Assembly: GCA_007115705.1 (NCBI GenBank)
Contig: QXEO01000336.1
Location: forward strand, 115,500-179,499
Reading direction: 5' to 3'
Length of the DNA: 64,000 bases
From: Dactylis glomerata
Lineage: Eukaryota; Streptophyta; Magnoliopsida; Poales; Poaceae
Shown here: positions 11,801 to 24,240 of the stretch, in pieces
Layout of the letters: every line of letters starts with the position of its first letter
How positions within the stretch are numbered: the first letter of the stretch is position 1
Notes under the pieces: model-generated
Told to the model about the DNA's origin: nothing
What the model saw: only the letters and a program-made list of their open reading frames with translations
Database searches by the model: none
Made by a program: the position numbers and the translations under genes

Positions 11801-13650
11801 CAACTCAAATAAGAGAAAGTGCATTGTTGAAAGCTTGCCCCATGACGACATGGCTGGGCTAATTTCCAACTTACAACTTGCAAGCATAACAACTCAACAT
11901 TAGAGAGCCACAATGTCAAATTTTTAAAAGCGAGAAAAGTAAAGTGTGCCATCAGGTTTGTGAGAGCTTTACTGACTAATGTTCATATAACACCAAAAAG
12001 AGTTTAATTTGAAGGATAGATAAAAGCAAGTCAAATGTACTTTGGAATAGCAAATTGCTAATAGGTATGTATGGTGGACACAATGGCAAAACTTAGTTTT
12101 TGGGAGTTGGATGCATGAGTAGAGCTCATACTTAGTACAAAATGAGGGCTAGCAAAAGACTGGGAGCGACCAACTAAGAGAGCAATAACGGCCATAATCA
12201 TGCATAGCGACAAAACATCATTAAGAGAAGCGTAAAATGGCATCAAAAGTCAAAAACTAAATGATCATAGAGGCTTATGGTGACTTTGTATGAGTCAAAC
12301 ATGTTGTAAGCATGCGCCAAGTCAACCCAAATAAAGCATCAAGGAGAAAACCAAATTAATGCTTCCAAATAATAAAAACAACGCATGATTTTTTCAAAGG
12401 CTCATTAAGCAATCTCAGTCATTTGAGACAAGTCATGCTATAGCAAAAATCACTAAGCATACTATCAAAACAACATCAAGCATGACATGCAAAAGTCTAA
12501 GCCGCAGTCTAAACAAGCTCCTTTTTATACCACTATTTTGCATGAAACTTTTTCTCTTTTCCAACACCATTCGAACCTTTTTGAAACAACTCTTTTGATG
12601 AAAACCAACATGGACAAGAGGTCCAAATACACCTTATGCAAAGATAAAACAAGATCTGAATAGAAATCAAGGCAAAAAACGAAAGCTAAACGTAGTTCGA
12701 GAAAAAAAGAACACTCATTGAACGATAAGTGTGAAAACTAGAGTGTTCTTGGCAATGAAAAACGGAGTAAGTCTCTCTCCAAAACAACATGATGTGATCA
12801 AACCGTTTATTGCAGCAAACAAAACAAAAGAAAACTGAAAGCGAAAGTAAAGACGCTCCAAGAAAAATGCATAATGCATAAAGCAATAAAAATATAGTGT
12901 CTTGAAAGGTGACCTGATTTTTGCCGATGAAGAAGGGGTGCCTCGGGGGCATCCCCAAGCTTTAATGCTTGTACTTCTTGGATATTTCTTGGGGTTGCAT
13001 GGGCATCCCCAAGCTTAAACTTTTATCCATTCTTCATCTCATCTCATCATTCTCCAATCCCTACACTTGAAAACTTCCTTCATACAAAACTTCACACAAT
13101 TCTATTAGCAACGTTAGCATAAACATAATAGTGAATCAACCCTTTTTGGTTCAGTTTCAAACTCAAAACCACCACATATAAAGCATATACTACTGTAGCA
13201 ACTTCCCCAAAAGTTCCGTGATCAAAAGAACTAAAAAAGAAAGCGATCGAGAAGCCAACACAAATAGTATCAGAAATCTGTCAAAACAGAACAACTGACA
13301 AAGGTCGATTTTTTCGAGGACCTTCTGTTGCTCAAATCGAAAAGTGTAAAACTAATGAAAGTTTGGATATCGCAGGTCAAAAAGATAATCTGAGAATTTT
13401 CACGAATTTTTATGATGCAGCACCGAAATCTGTTTCAGGACATCAACTTCCCCAAATCTTACCTCCCTCACATTAGAGGTTTCTCTTGGCACAATAACGA
13501 AATAAAAAGGATAAGGAGAGGTTATTACAGAGGTAATAACTTCCAAGACTCAAATAAAAGTAAAAATACTGAAAAGGAAACAATGGGTTATCTCCCAAGA
13601 GTGCTTTTCTTTAACGCCTTTCAGCTAGGCACAGTAATTTAAAAAGATGC
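11801..13650 (-). other. G1 interior, non-coding part downstream of gag-like ORF
   Basis: AT-rich DNA without credible ORFs, homologous to 7640-9247 of G2. It contains two internal polypurine-tract copies (12949-12962 and 13003-13016), as G2 does. Its left end is the site where G2 inserted. Confidence 0.75.
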
Positions 13651-16200
13651 TCATGTAGGCGCCATAAAAGAGCTTAAGGCAAAGGCGCCATATAAGAACT
13701 TGAAGCAAGAGAGAGCATCAAAAAGCAAATGTGAAACACATTTAAATCTAAACCACTTCCTATGAAAAATAGTCTTGTAAAGAGACAAGTCATGAAAGCG
13801 CAAAGCAAAAAGCATAGGAAGGCAAAACAAGTACAATTTCAAGAATTCCAACAAAAAGAGGGGAAACTCAATATTGTTGAGATCCATCAAACCATGTTTC
13901 CATCTCTCATAGTAACTTTCAATAGCATCATGAATAGAATTAACAATATAACCATCACATAAAACATCCCTATCATGAGCTACATGCACAGAAGGATTAA
14001 TACTCCCCACGTGAACATAATTCTTAGCAATCTTTGTAGGAGCAAAGTCAACAGAATAATTATTCTCATCACCATAATCATCAAAAATAGGAGGCATATT
14101 GTAATCATAACTAATTTTCTCCTCAAAAGTAGGTGAACTGAAAATATTATACTCATCATTGTAACCAACATAAACTAGAGGTTTAGTATCATCATAAGCA
14201 ATAGAATAGCTATCTTGCAAAGCATATTCATCAAGCATATCATCATAGGAAAGAACATGGATAGTACTAATGGTGCAACAATTATTAACCTCATAATTTT
14301 TAGGATCAGCACCAAAAAGATCTTTAATATGAAAAGTAGAGTGCTTTTCCCAATCATGATCACTAACATAGGTAACAGGCATAAGAACATCATCAAGATC
14401 AGAATTATCATAATCTATAATAGGAGCAACATGCTTAGGGGAAGATACCGTTTCCTCTCTCCTTTTACTCCTCCTCTTCTTCTTCTTATTCTTCTTCTTA
14501 CTCTTCTTACTCTCTCCTTTAGGAGGGAGAGACTTGAAAGGCATCTTCTCCACATAATCTGGTTTAATGACAGAAACAACAGAAGAAACTTTGGAGGATT
14601 CCTCCTCTCTGTTAATAAGATGGAAACATATATTAGTCCTGTCATAGCTTGACAAAACATCATGTTTTATAACATTTTGTAAGTAAGTATTTGCGCGACA
14701 ATCTTTAACACAATAAAGACGACAACCCTGCAGGATGTTAATATTTTTAAAAACGCTCATATCTACCAAAGAAGATTTTCTAAATAACTCTTCACACCCC
14801 AAAAACAAAGTAAGCTCATCATGTTGATTGAGAGTGATCTTGTCATCACAATACAAACTTGCGGTACTCATTCGATTAGACATGTCACTATTATGGCCTG
14901 AGCATTGAAAATTAAAATGACCCTTGTCATAGCAAAGTTCACAAATAAAAGGATAAAGCTCACAAACCTTTTTACCAAGCTCATCTAGAGCCTTATGCCA
15001 CACTCGGGTTTCTTCATTCCTGTGGTGGATACAATAATCTTCTTTGTCGTGACTCTGTTCACAAGGTCTAAGTACTCCACAAAAATTAACATGCTTATAA
15101 AAAATAGGACTTTCAGAAGTTTGAGCATGTTTATTGCAATCATCCATAACAATATCACTTTCTATGCAAGTGTCTTTAAAAGGTTCATGATACACATCCC
15201 CACTTCCTTTGGGAACATTAGTATGGGAAGCAAAGGCTCTAAAGCAATTAACTATAATTTGAGGATCAATACCATATTTAGCACTAAGCTCTTGAAAATA
15301 AGAAGTTTCAGCGAAAGACTTAATGCAATCATACTCATAATTTATACCTGATCCTTTACCTTTGTCGCTATCCCAATCTTCAATATTGTTTTGAATTGTT
15401 TCAAGCAGATTCCACTTGACGTCAACATCCTTGCTTGTGAAAGACCCATCAAAGCATGCATCTAGATAGTCCTTGTAATATCCTGAAAGCCTTGCATAAA
15501 AATTATTAATAACAATATTACGGGGAAGCTCATGAATAGGACATTTGAGCATTAGTGACTTCAATCTTCCCCACGCTTGGGCAATGCTTTCTCCATCATG
15601 AGGCCAAAAATTATATATCTGATTATGATCTTTATGAATCTCACTTGGAGGATAGAATTTAGAATAAAAGAGAGGTATAATTTCCTCCCAATCAATAGGT
15701 CGGCCATCCTTCAGTGTTTTATACCATTCCGCAGATCTGCCCTTCAATGATAAAGAAAATAGCTTCCTCTTAACTTGGTTCATTGAACTACCTACACACT
15801 TGAACAACTCGCATAATTCATGTATAAAGAGCAAATGATCACCCGGATGGACAGTTCCATCTCCTAAATAGCAGTTATTCATAGCACGTTCAACAATTTT
15901 CATAGGTATTTTAAAAGGATGAGGAGCACAAGCATCATAAGAATTATCATATATGGGAGATAAAATATCATCAGAGCAAATTTTCTCCACTAAAGCTGGG
16001 GAACTAAAAATATCATGCTTAACAAAACCAGCTTCCCCAAGCTTAGACTTTTCTATAGCATTAGCAATAATGGTGTTCAAAGCATTCATACTAACAACAC
16101 TATTAGCATGCAAATTAAGCTCGAAAGGTTTTTCAATTTTCTCTTCAAACACTTCATATCCTAACATAGGAAAAATACTATAGAACTCTTTGTTTTCCAT
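13651..16200 (-). CDS. G1 gag-like protein (849 aa)
   Basis: A long uninterrupted ORF beginning MENKEFYSIFPML, just downstream of the primer site. Residues ~95-265 form the retrotransposon gag core (KIPMKIVERAMNNCYLGDGT, then FYSKFYPPSEIH and WPHDGESIAQAWGRL), closely matching the G3 gag. Near residue 418 there is a perfect CX2CX4HX4C zinc knuckle (CELCYDKGHFNFQC). A Lys/Arg-rich tract follows near residue 570. The acidic C-terminal third ends in a hydrophobic segment (FLKLYLFCLPMLFALRF). A short motif near residue 65 (IFSSPALVEK) recurs near residue 700 (IFSSPTFEEK). No protease, RT or integrase follows. The absence of stops in 2.5 kb suggests a recently copied, translated gag of a non-autonomous (TR-GAG-like) element. 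Confidence 0.85.
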   Translation of the reverse strand: MENKEFYSIFPMLGYEVFEEKIEKPFELNLHANSVVSMNALNTIIANAIEKSKLGEAGFVKHDIFSSPALVEKICSDDILSPIYDNSYDACAPHPFKIPMKIVERAMNNCYLGDGTVHPGDHLLFIHELCELFKCVGSSMNQVKRKLFSLSLKGRSAEWYKTLKDGRPIDWEEIIPLFYSKFYPPSEIHKDHNQIYNFWPHDGESIAQAWGRLKSLMLKCPIHELPRNIVINNFYARLSGYYKDYLDACFDGSFTSKDVDVKWNLLETIQNNIEDWDSDKGKGSGINYEYDCIKSFAETSYFQELSAKYGIDPQIIVNCFRAFASHTNVPKGSGDVYHEPFKDTCIESDIVMDDCNKHAQTSESPIFYKHVNFCGVLRPCEQSHDKEDYCIHHRNEETRVWHKALDELGKKVCELYPFICELCYDKGHFNFQCSGHNSDMSNRMSTASLYCDDKITLNQHDELTLFLGCEELFRKSSLVDMSVFKNINILQGCRLYCVKDCRANTYLQNVIKHDVLSSYDRTNICFHLINREEESSKVSSVVSVIKPDYVEKMPFKSLPPKGESKKSKKKNKKKKRRSKRREETVSSPKHVAPIIDYDNSDLDDVLMPVTYVSDHDWEKHSTFHIKDLFGADPKNYEVNNCCTISTIHVLSYDDMLDEYALQDSYSIAYDDTKPLVYVGYNDEYNIFSSPTFEEKISYDYNMPPIFDDYGDENNYSVDFAPTKIAKNYVHVGSINPSVHVAHDRDVLCDGYIVNSIHDAIESYYERWKHGLMDLNNIEFPLFLLEFLKLYLFCLPMLFALRFHDLSLYKTIFHRKWFRFKCVSHLLFDALSCFKFLYGAFALSSFMAPT

Positions 16201-16331
16201 TAAGCCTAACTAGTGAAAATAAAAACAAGAGACAAAAAGATATAATTGCAGAATCTAAAGGAAATAACTTTGAGTACTCACCAACAACTAAAAGACTTAG
16301 TAACCAAAGAATGTGAGTACCTTTTACCTTA

Positions 16332-16351
16332 CCTCCCCGGCAACGGCGCCA
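16332..16351 (-). promoter_or_regulatory. G1 primer-binding site (tRNA-Asp type)
   Basis: The minus strand reads TGGCGCCGTTGCCGGGGAGG, a perfect match to the tRNA-Asp primer sequence used by Athila-lineage Gypsy elements. It starts ten bases inside the 5' LTR end. It fixes the orientation of G1 as right to left. Confidence 0.85.
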
Positions 16352-16361
16352 GAAAAGAGCT

Positions 16362-16669
16362 TGATGTCTACACACGCGTCTGTTCTTGTAGACAATGTTG
16401 GGCCTCCAAGTGCAGAGGTTTGTAGAGCAGCAGCAAGTTTCCCTTAAGTGGATCACCCAAGGTTTATCGAACTCAGGGAGGAAGAGGTCAAAGCTATCCC
16501 TCTCAAACAACCCTGCAATTATGATACAGAAAGTCTCTTATGTCCCCAACACACCCAATACACTTGTCAGATGTATAGGTGCACTAGTTCGGCGAAGAGA
16601 TTGTGAAATACAAGTAGTAGTGATGATTATAAGTAGTAAATGTAATCTGAAATAAATATCGCTGCAAGC
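16362..16669 (-). repeat. G1 5' LTR, left part (split by G3)
   Basis: The promoter-distal (inner) end of the G1 5' LTR, starting TGATGTCTACACACGCGTCT at 16362. It stops at ATCGCTGCAAGC where G3 inserted; 16665-16669 (CAAGC) is the left TSD of G3. The other part is 35005-36129. Confidence 0.9.
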
Positions 16670-17576
16670 TGATGACCCACAAGTATAGGGGGTGTATCGT
16701 AGTACTTTTGATAAATAAGAGTGTCGAACCCAACGAGGAGCAGAAGGTGTTGACAAGTGGTTTTGATCAAGGATTCACTGTAAATACTAGCAAACGGGTT
16801 TTTGGGGGTATTTGGTAATGCAAATAAATAAAGTGCAAGTAAATAAAAGATAGTAATAATAATTGCTGCAAGTGGCCCAATCCTTTCTAGAGCAAAGGAC
16901 AAGCCGGTTGTGTAACTTATGATGACCAAATGTTCTCGAGGACACACGGGAGTTTCTGTCAAGTGCTTTCGTTTCATACCGTTAAATAATCTTTATTGGT
17001 TTGATAAGTGTTATGGGGGTGAACCTATGCTAGCGCACTACCCTTACTAGGATAAATACACACTTGTGATTATACCCCTTGCAAGCATCCACAACTACAA
17101 GAAAGTAATTAAGATAAATCTAACCACGGCCTTAAACTCTAAGATCCTATGCTCTTTGGTGCAATGGTTTCTCAACGGAGGTTTAGGTTTCTGTCACTCC
17201 AGCAACCCCACAATTGGTAGCCAAATACACAATGCATCTCACTAGGCCCATAAATGGTGAAGTATCATGTAGTCGACGTTCACATGACACCACTAGTGAA
17301 ATAGCACCACAACAAATAAATATCAAACCATTAAATATTACTCAACATAATTCCACTACTAACAACTTGACTTCTCCCATGTCCTCAAGAACTAAACGAA
17401 CTACTCACAAGACATCATATGGATCATGATCAGAGGTAAAATAATGGTAAATAACAATCTGAACATAAACCTTAATTCAACGGTTCCACTCAATAGCATC
17501 AACCACAAGAGTAATCAACACCGGGAAAGTTTCCCCTAAGAATTTGACAAGATTCAACCCAAGATGTTACAGCGGG
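16670..17576 (-). repeat. G3 3' LTR, main part (interrupted by C1)
   Basis: This stretch matches the 5' LTR copy from 33484 onwards with scattered, mostly C/T and G/A differences (about seven in the first 260 bp by eye). It stops at TTACAGCGGG, where Copia C1 begins. Only 68 bp of the far end survive, at 26042-26109; the part equivalent to about 34390-34932 of the other LTR is missing. Confidence 0.9.
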
Positions 17577-19511
17577 TGAAGGAAATATGCCCTAGAGGTA
17601 ATAATAATATTGTTATTATCATATTTCTTATTCATGATAATGTTTATATTCCATGCTAGAATTGTATTAAGCGGAAACATTAATACTTGTGTGGTTTATG
17701 AACAACACCGTGTCCCTAGTATGCCTCTACTAGACTAGCTCATTGATTAATGATGGTTAAGGTTTCCTAACCATAGACATGAGTTGTCGATTAATAATGA
17801 GGTCATGTCATTAGGAGAATGATGTGATGGACAGACCCAAATTAAGCACATCAATTATATCGTGTCAATGTGTTCACAATTGCGTAGCTTTTCCTATGTT
17901 AGTATCCTATTCCTTAGACCATCAGATAATGCAACTCCCTGGTACCGGAAGAGAGCTTTGAGGTCATCAAACGTCATCCTATGAGAGGGTGATCATAAAG
18001 GTGTCTCTCGGATAATCAGAAAGTACTTGTTGGGTTGCATGTATCGAGATGGGATTTGTCCCTCCCATATCGGAGAGATATACTCCGAGCCCACTCGGTA
18101 ATCAATATCATACACCGTTTGCAAACACATGATTAATGAGTTTAATCACAGGGTGATATTGGATTGCGGAACAAGTAAAGAGTACTTGCTGTGAACGAGA
18201 TTGAACTAGGTATGGCGATACCGATGATCGAATCTCGGGCAAGTAAAATATCGCGAGACAAAGGAATTCGTATACAGGATTAATTGAATCCTGGCATCGT
18301 GGTTCACCGATAATGATCTTCGTTGAATGTGTGGGAGTCAATATGGATTTCCAGATCCCGCTATTGATTATTGATGGTGATCATGTCCACACATTCTCGA
18401 ACCCGTAGGGTCACACACTTAACGCTCATCGATGCTAGGGTAGTTTCGGGATTTATGGAAATTGTTTTGGGAAGTTATGGAATTGTTCTGGGAAGAGAAT
18501 TAATGATTTATTAATTAATTAAATTAATAAATATTAATACATATATTTATTTGTTGGAAATAAATAAGGGCTAAAAAGTAGTCCATGGTTAGTTTTGCTA
18601 ATGGGCTAATTTAGTAGTCCATCTAGACAAACTATAAAAAAAAGAAAAAGGCAAAAGAAAAAAAAAGGAAAGGAGGCTGCCGGCTAGGAATTGTTCCTGG
18701 GCCGCGCTCGCTATCCCGCTGGAGATCCGCTGGGACGCGCCCATCCTCTGCTGGGCCGCGCACCCTGCTGGCACTGACTGCCCGCCTGGGCCTCGCGCCT
18801 GGCCAGGCCGCCCTCGATCGAGGCAGGCAGCAACATCCCTCACTCGGGGCTAGGCCGCCCTCGATCGAGCGCCAAGGGGCTGCTCGCTCCGGCTCGTCCT
18901 CGATCCCTGGCGGATCGATGCGGGAAGCTGGCTGCTGGTTGATTCGATCAATGCGACGGCGCCCCTAGGTTGACTTGCTCAAGGTGCTAGGGTTTTCTTG
19001 ATGCCTATAAAAGGAGCACAGGTTGCACCGTGACTGATCCCTGAATTTGTTCAGCCTTAGCCTCCACGCTGCAGTTTCTCCTGTAGCTCTTCTTTTGCCC
19101 TAGTTTTGACTAGTTTCTTTGTTCAATCTTCTTCCATCTTGCGCGCGTAGGCGAAGCCCTGCCCGCATATACTCTCCACCATAAGCACCACGCCGTCGTT
19201 CTGCTGATCCCATCTACCACTCCACCGCACCTTGCTGGACCGAGGAGGAGGAGGAGTCGCTGCGCTGTACGTGTGCAACGCTCGGAGGCGCTGCCCGTTG
19301 TGGCGCTTGGATCAGATTGGATCGCGAGGAGAAGACGCTAGTACGACTACGCCGACCATGTTCATCTGAACATTTCCGTTGTGCGATCTACAAGGGTATG
19401 TAGATCTAATCTCTCCCGCTCGTTGTTTTGCATCTCGTAGATCAGATCTTGGCTTGTTCTTGTTCATCATCGTAGGAAATTTTTTATTTTTCTATGCTGC
19501 GAAACCCTTCA
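17577..19511 (+). repeat. C1 5' LTR
   Basis: A 1935 bp LTR beginning TGAAGGAAATATGCCCTAGA and ending GCGAAACCCTTCA, with TGAAGG/CCTTCA as inverted termini. A TATA-like CTATAAAAGG at about 19006-19015 lies in a promoter-like setting. Homologous to C0 203-1929, with a different centre (AT-rich plus GC-rich block 18640-18960). Confidence 0.9.
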
Positions 19512-19512
19512 G

Positions 19513-19524
19513 TGGTATCAGAGC
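19513..19524 (+). promoter_or_regulatory. C1 primer-binding site (initiator Met tRNA)
   Basis: TGGTATCAGAGC directly after the 5' LTR is the classical primer site complementary to the 3' end of plant initiator methionine tRNA, used by most Copia elements. Confidence 0.9.
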
Positions 19525-22500
19525 GAGATCTATGCGTAGATGTTTTACACGAGTAAAACGCAACATGCTTATTGCGAGCGTTGATGTTTTCTGTTGCAAA
19601 CCTCTATTTTGTGTACTTCTTATGGCGCGGTATAGTGAGATCGAAGCGGTCCAGGCCAACCTTACGCGACCTCATTCGTGAGACCGGCTCCGCACTTGAC
19701 GTGTGGCTTGTTCCACACATGCAGCTGGTGGATGCCACTTTCTCTCACTATAGTTGTCATGGGATTTATAATGGATGTTGGCAACCATAATATCACCATT
19801 GTGGCTTTGCGTAGGTAAGAACCGTTCTTATGCGTAGCTCCCATAAGCCACGTAAAACATGCAATCAACAAATTAGAGGCGTCTAACTTGTTTTTGCAGG
19901 GAGTGTTTGTGATATGGTATTGCCGCAAGATGTGATGTGTATGATATATGTGATGTATGCGATGATCATGTTTTGTAATGTTTCACGACTTGCATGTCGA
20001 TGAGTTCACAACTGGCAGAAGCCATATGGTTGTCTTTATAATTTTGTATGACCTGCGTGCCAACTTGTTATACGCCATGTAATAGCTTTACTTTATCGCT
20101 AAGTAGTTAGCAATAGTCGTAGTTGCTATTCATGGTGGAGGCAATCATGGTGGAGTGATAGAGATCATGCCAGCGCGCACGAGATGAAGATCAATGCGCG
20201 AAGATTGGCTATACCATGTCACATATTGTATATGCATGTGATGTTTATCCTTTATGTATGCATCTTATTCTACTTTGATCGCGACGGTAGCATTATAAGA
20301 TGATCCCTTACACTTAATTTCAAGATAAAATGTGTTCTCCCCTCGTATGCGCCGTTGCGAAAGATCGTCGTTTTAAAGCATCACGTGATGATCGGGTGCT
20401 ATAAACTCTATGTTCACATACAACGGGTGTAAGCCAGATTTACACATGCGAAAATACAAGGGTTAAACTTGACGAGCCTAGCATGTACAGACATGGCCTC
20501 GGAACACACAAACCGAAAGGTCAAGCATGAGTCATATAGATGATATGATCAACATGTTGATGTTCACCATTAAAGCTACATCATCTCACGTGATGATCGG
20601 TCTTGGTGTAGTGAATTTGGACCATGCTTCACTAAACAATTTCGAGGGATGTTGAATTTAGTGGGAGTTCATTAGTAATTTGATTAACTTGAACTAATTA
20701 TCTTGAACTAAATCTTTGTGTATTTGCATAAGTCGTTGTAGTCTTTGGCAACCATTTTTCCACCGACACTTAGTTTAATTGAGTTATTTTTTGAATCTTT
20801 TAATTGAGTTATTAATACTATAGAATTCTGGATAAACACTTTTCGGACTAGTGTCGTTTAGTTAAAATGTCAAGTTCAAAGATTAAGTCCTATCGCAATT
20901 TTAGCAATCCTTGCTTGCTCCATACGATTTAATAAGTTGTATTAATCAAAGAGCAACGATTCAAGTTTAGTATCTAAAATCATATGTTTGCCTTCATGAG
21001 AAATTGATCTTCAAAATTGTTTGAGAATCAAAGTGATCTTAGAGCTGAAAGAATTGTTTCAGAAACAAACAAGAGTTAAAAGATATTTAATGTCTAGAAC
21101 TTTGATTGTTTGCAAAATGATTAAGTATAATTTAGTAAAAGAACATATGCTTATATTTTATGAATATATGCAAAGATCGAAGACGCTTGGCGTCCCGATC
21201 ACCCAAAAGTTTGGGAACTAATATTATACTTGCATTCATCCTTATGAGCTATAGTAGTTTCATCATGAAAGTTGTCATGATAAGATGAATGAAAAGGTAT
21301 TGGCTATACTGTTTTTCCATACCAAAAGATTACTAAAGAATGGAATCTGGAAGAACGCCGATTATATGATGATGGTGATCCACCTCAAAGTGCAAGATCT
21401 AAAGCTATTAGTATTTGACTAACGTGCTTTGGACTATGTGTCAAATGATTGACGCCACTGTTGATGTTGATAGATTCTTCTAATGGGAGGAAACGCTCAA
21501 TAGGATCTGCAAAATATTTGGTAGAAAAAGGAAAAGACTGGAAATGTCCAGCTCGGGTATATAATTGATATACATGTTATAGATGTATTCTTTGCTCGTT
21601 AATAATGTAATTCTTGGGTATTCGATACTGATTTGTTGGTATGAAATGTCATACAAAGCAACACAATGCAAGAACTACAATGGCCTAAATAACCAGCAAA
21701 AGAATGAGGTAACAATGCGCGTTGAGAAACAAATAAAATTGTTACTGTGTTTTTTATCGGCATCAAACCTAGCCTTCAAGATTTACTATGAACTAAATAA
21801 TTGTTATCTTGTTCTGGTATTATGAGAACAATTGTTGTTCAAATTATTACCGTCTTCCATAATCGATGGATAGATTATTATTATCTTGTTGGTGAAATAG
21901 ACATTTATAACACTAATGCTAAAGGTCACAAGACAAAGAATTTCACTTATTTGAAACACCGCTGTTCAAGTCATATTGAAAACAAAACTTGAAAGAAATT
22001 CCATATTGATGGATTTTCGAGTCATTTGATTTTGAGTTGATTGACGCTTGTGAGAATTTCCATTAAGATGATTGAACTCCATTCATGGGCCATGGACAGA
22101 ACAAGCGACTATCTAAATGGAGATCGTACATGTTGATGTATGTAGTTCATGATGTGAAGTCGAGCATGGTGTATTTTCTATTTCATCAATGACTTGAATA
22201 GATATATGGTATATCTACTTGATGAGAAAGAAGTATGAAATGATTAAAATTGTTCAATTTATGAAGTGGAAATTATTGTAACAAGAAAATTCAAGTTTTT
22301 ATGATTGGATCATAAAGAAGAATATTTGAGTTACAAGTTTAGCAAACATCTAAGAGTTAAGGGAATTGTTCCACAAACTTGCATCGTGAGAAACGCCATA
22401 TGAGTATGGAGTTTTCGATGGATGTAATCAAACCTTGTTTGACATGGTTAGATCAATGATGAAATAAACTGCCAATATAATTTGTGGATTAAGCTTTAGA

Positions 22501-24240
22501 GACTACCACTTTTTCACTGAATAGAGCACCATCATAATCCGCTGAAATGACACCGTACAAGTTATGGTTATTTTTCTTAAATTTTGGTGTGCAAGGCATA
22601 TGTGTAAAATGTTTACAACCAAAATCGGATAAGTAAGTTTTGTAGGTTATCCCAAAGAATGTCGATGGGCATTCCTTCTACTGTGAAACCCCATAGTGAT
22701 TGTCACTAAAAGAAGTGAATTTCTTATGAAAAAGTTTCTCATGAAAGTTTTAAGTGGGAGGAAAATAGAACTTGATGAGGTTATTGAACATGAGCAAGGT
22801 GATCAAAGTAGCGCAGCACCGGAAAATGTTCTGGAAGCGGCAACTGTATTCATGGCTCCCGCACCTACAATATGTTGTAGTACCGGACATCAAAGTTCCT
22901 ATTTAACCAAGTTGGTCGTCATCAAATAGCAAGATTTGAGGACAGGATATTATTAGATAATAGTAACCGACAATATATAAAGAAGCGGTGATGGGCCCTG
23001 ACTTCGTCATATGGTTTATTCTAGCAATAATTACATATTGAGATATGATAGTTGAATAAATGAAACAACGTTCCTCTACCGGAATGGACACCAAGGACGT
23101 GTACCTGACACGACCCAATGGGTTTTGTTGATTCAAAGGTTGCTAGATATGTATATAAACTTCTATGGTAGAAGTAAGCATAGCAAAGTTGGAATATTCA
23201 ATGATAAAAATGTTAAAGAGTTAATTTCATCAAGATATTGAAGATGCTTGTATTACAAGAAAGTAAGTGGGAGCGCTAAGACATATTTCTTATGCTTTAT
23301 TTAAACGACATATTGGTCATTGGAAATTATGTGTTTTTCTTGATATTTGTTAAGATTTCATTGAAATTGGATTTTGATGAAAGACTTAGGTAAAACCAGA
23401 ATATTGAGCATCAATGTCTATGTAGATAGATTGAGGCTTTAATATAGTTTTGCCAGAGTACATAGATGATATATTGAATTTGTTCAATATGGAAACAATA
23501 AGAACGGTTCTTGTTGCATGGAAAAAGGGTGGAGCAAGATTCAATTGTTTTGACACTTGATGAGTGAAACCGCAAGAATGATTTTATCAATCTTGTATAC
23601 CATGATATGTAGATCCATTTATGTCCGATGCTCTAAAAGGTTATGGGAATTCATATGATGATCGTTGGACAATAGTAAAGATATTCTTATGTACTTTAGA
23701 AGAATTAAGAATATGTTCTGTATGCAAAAGTGACAAGTGGTTCATTGCAATGCGTTACATTGACTTTGTCACATATACAGGTAAAATTTATCTCAAATTT
23801 AGGCTATTTGTTTAGAATTATAAGGTGGCACAATAAGATGGAAGAAAGTTCCATTATGACTTGGATGAGTTCCAATGTTAACATTGTGGCGGACAATGCA
23901 ACGAGGGCTAAGTATATAATCGCTTTAGAAGCGGCAAGAGAACTAGGTGTAGTTCCAAGTGTGCTAGTACTATGTAGTTCTATTGTATGACAATAGTGAC
24001 AACATAGTCTCGGCCAAGAAATAAAGGTCTCACCAGAAGATCAAATTTATACGACGCCATCTCATAGAGGATGAGTAATGCGTGCTGACGCAAAAGATAT
24101 GCAAATACAAACGGACCTAAAAGTGCCAGACCCGTTAATAAGGTTTACCACGTGCAACGCGTGTGAATAACACCAGAATGCCATAGGTGTTAAAGGCGCA
24201 AGTATTGACGAGATTATTGACTCTAGTGCAAGTGGGAGAC
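19525..24240 (+). pseudogene. C1 decayed Copia interior (pol remnants)
   Basis: No ORF above about 90 codons exists in 4.7 kb. Remnants on the plus strand are still readable. Near 23290-23335 translation gives LMLYLNDILVIGN, a damaged form of the RT YVDDIL catalytic block. A further MKDLG follows at about 23375. Near 23880-23985 there is an RNase H C-terminal block (VADNATRAKYIIALEAAREL, then GVVPS), followed near 24110 by a broken version of the VHTDLNVADPL motif. Many frameshifts and stops separate them, so no product can be made. The interior is also shorter than the several kb of pol expected. Confidence 0.75.
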
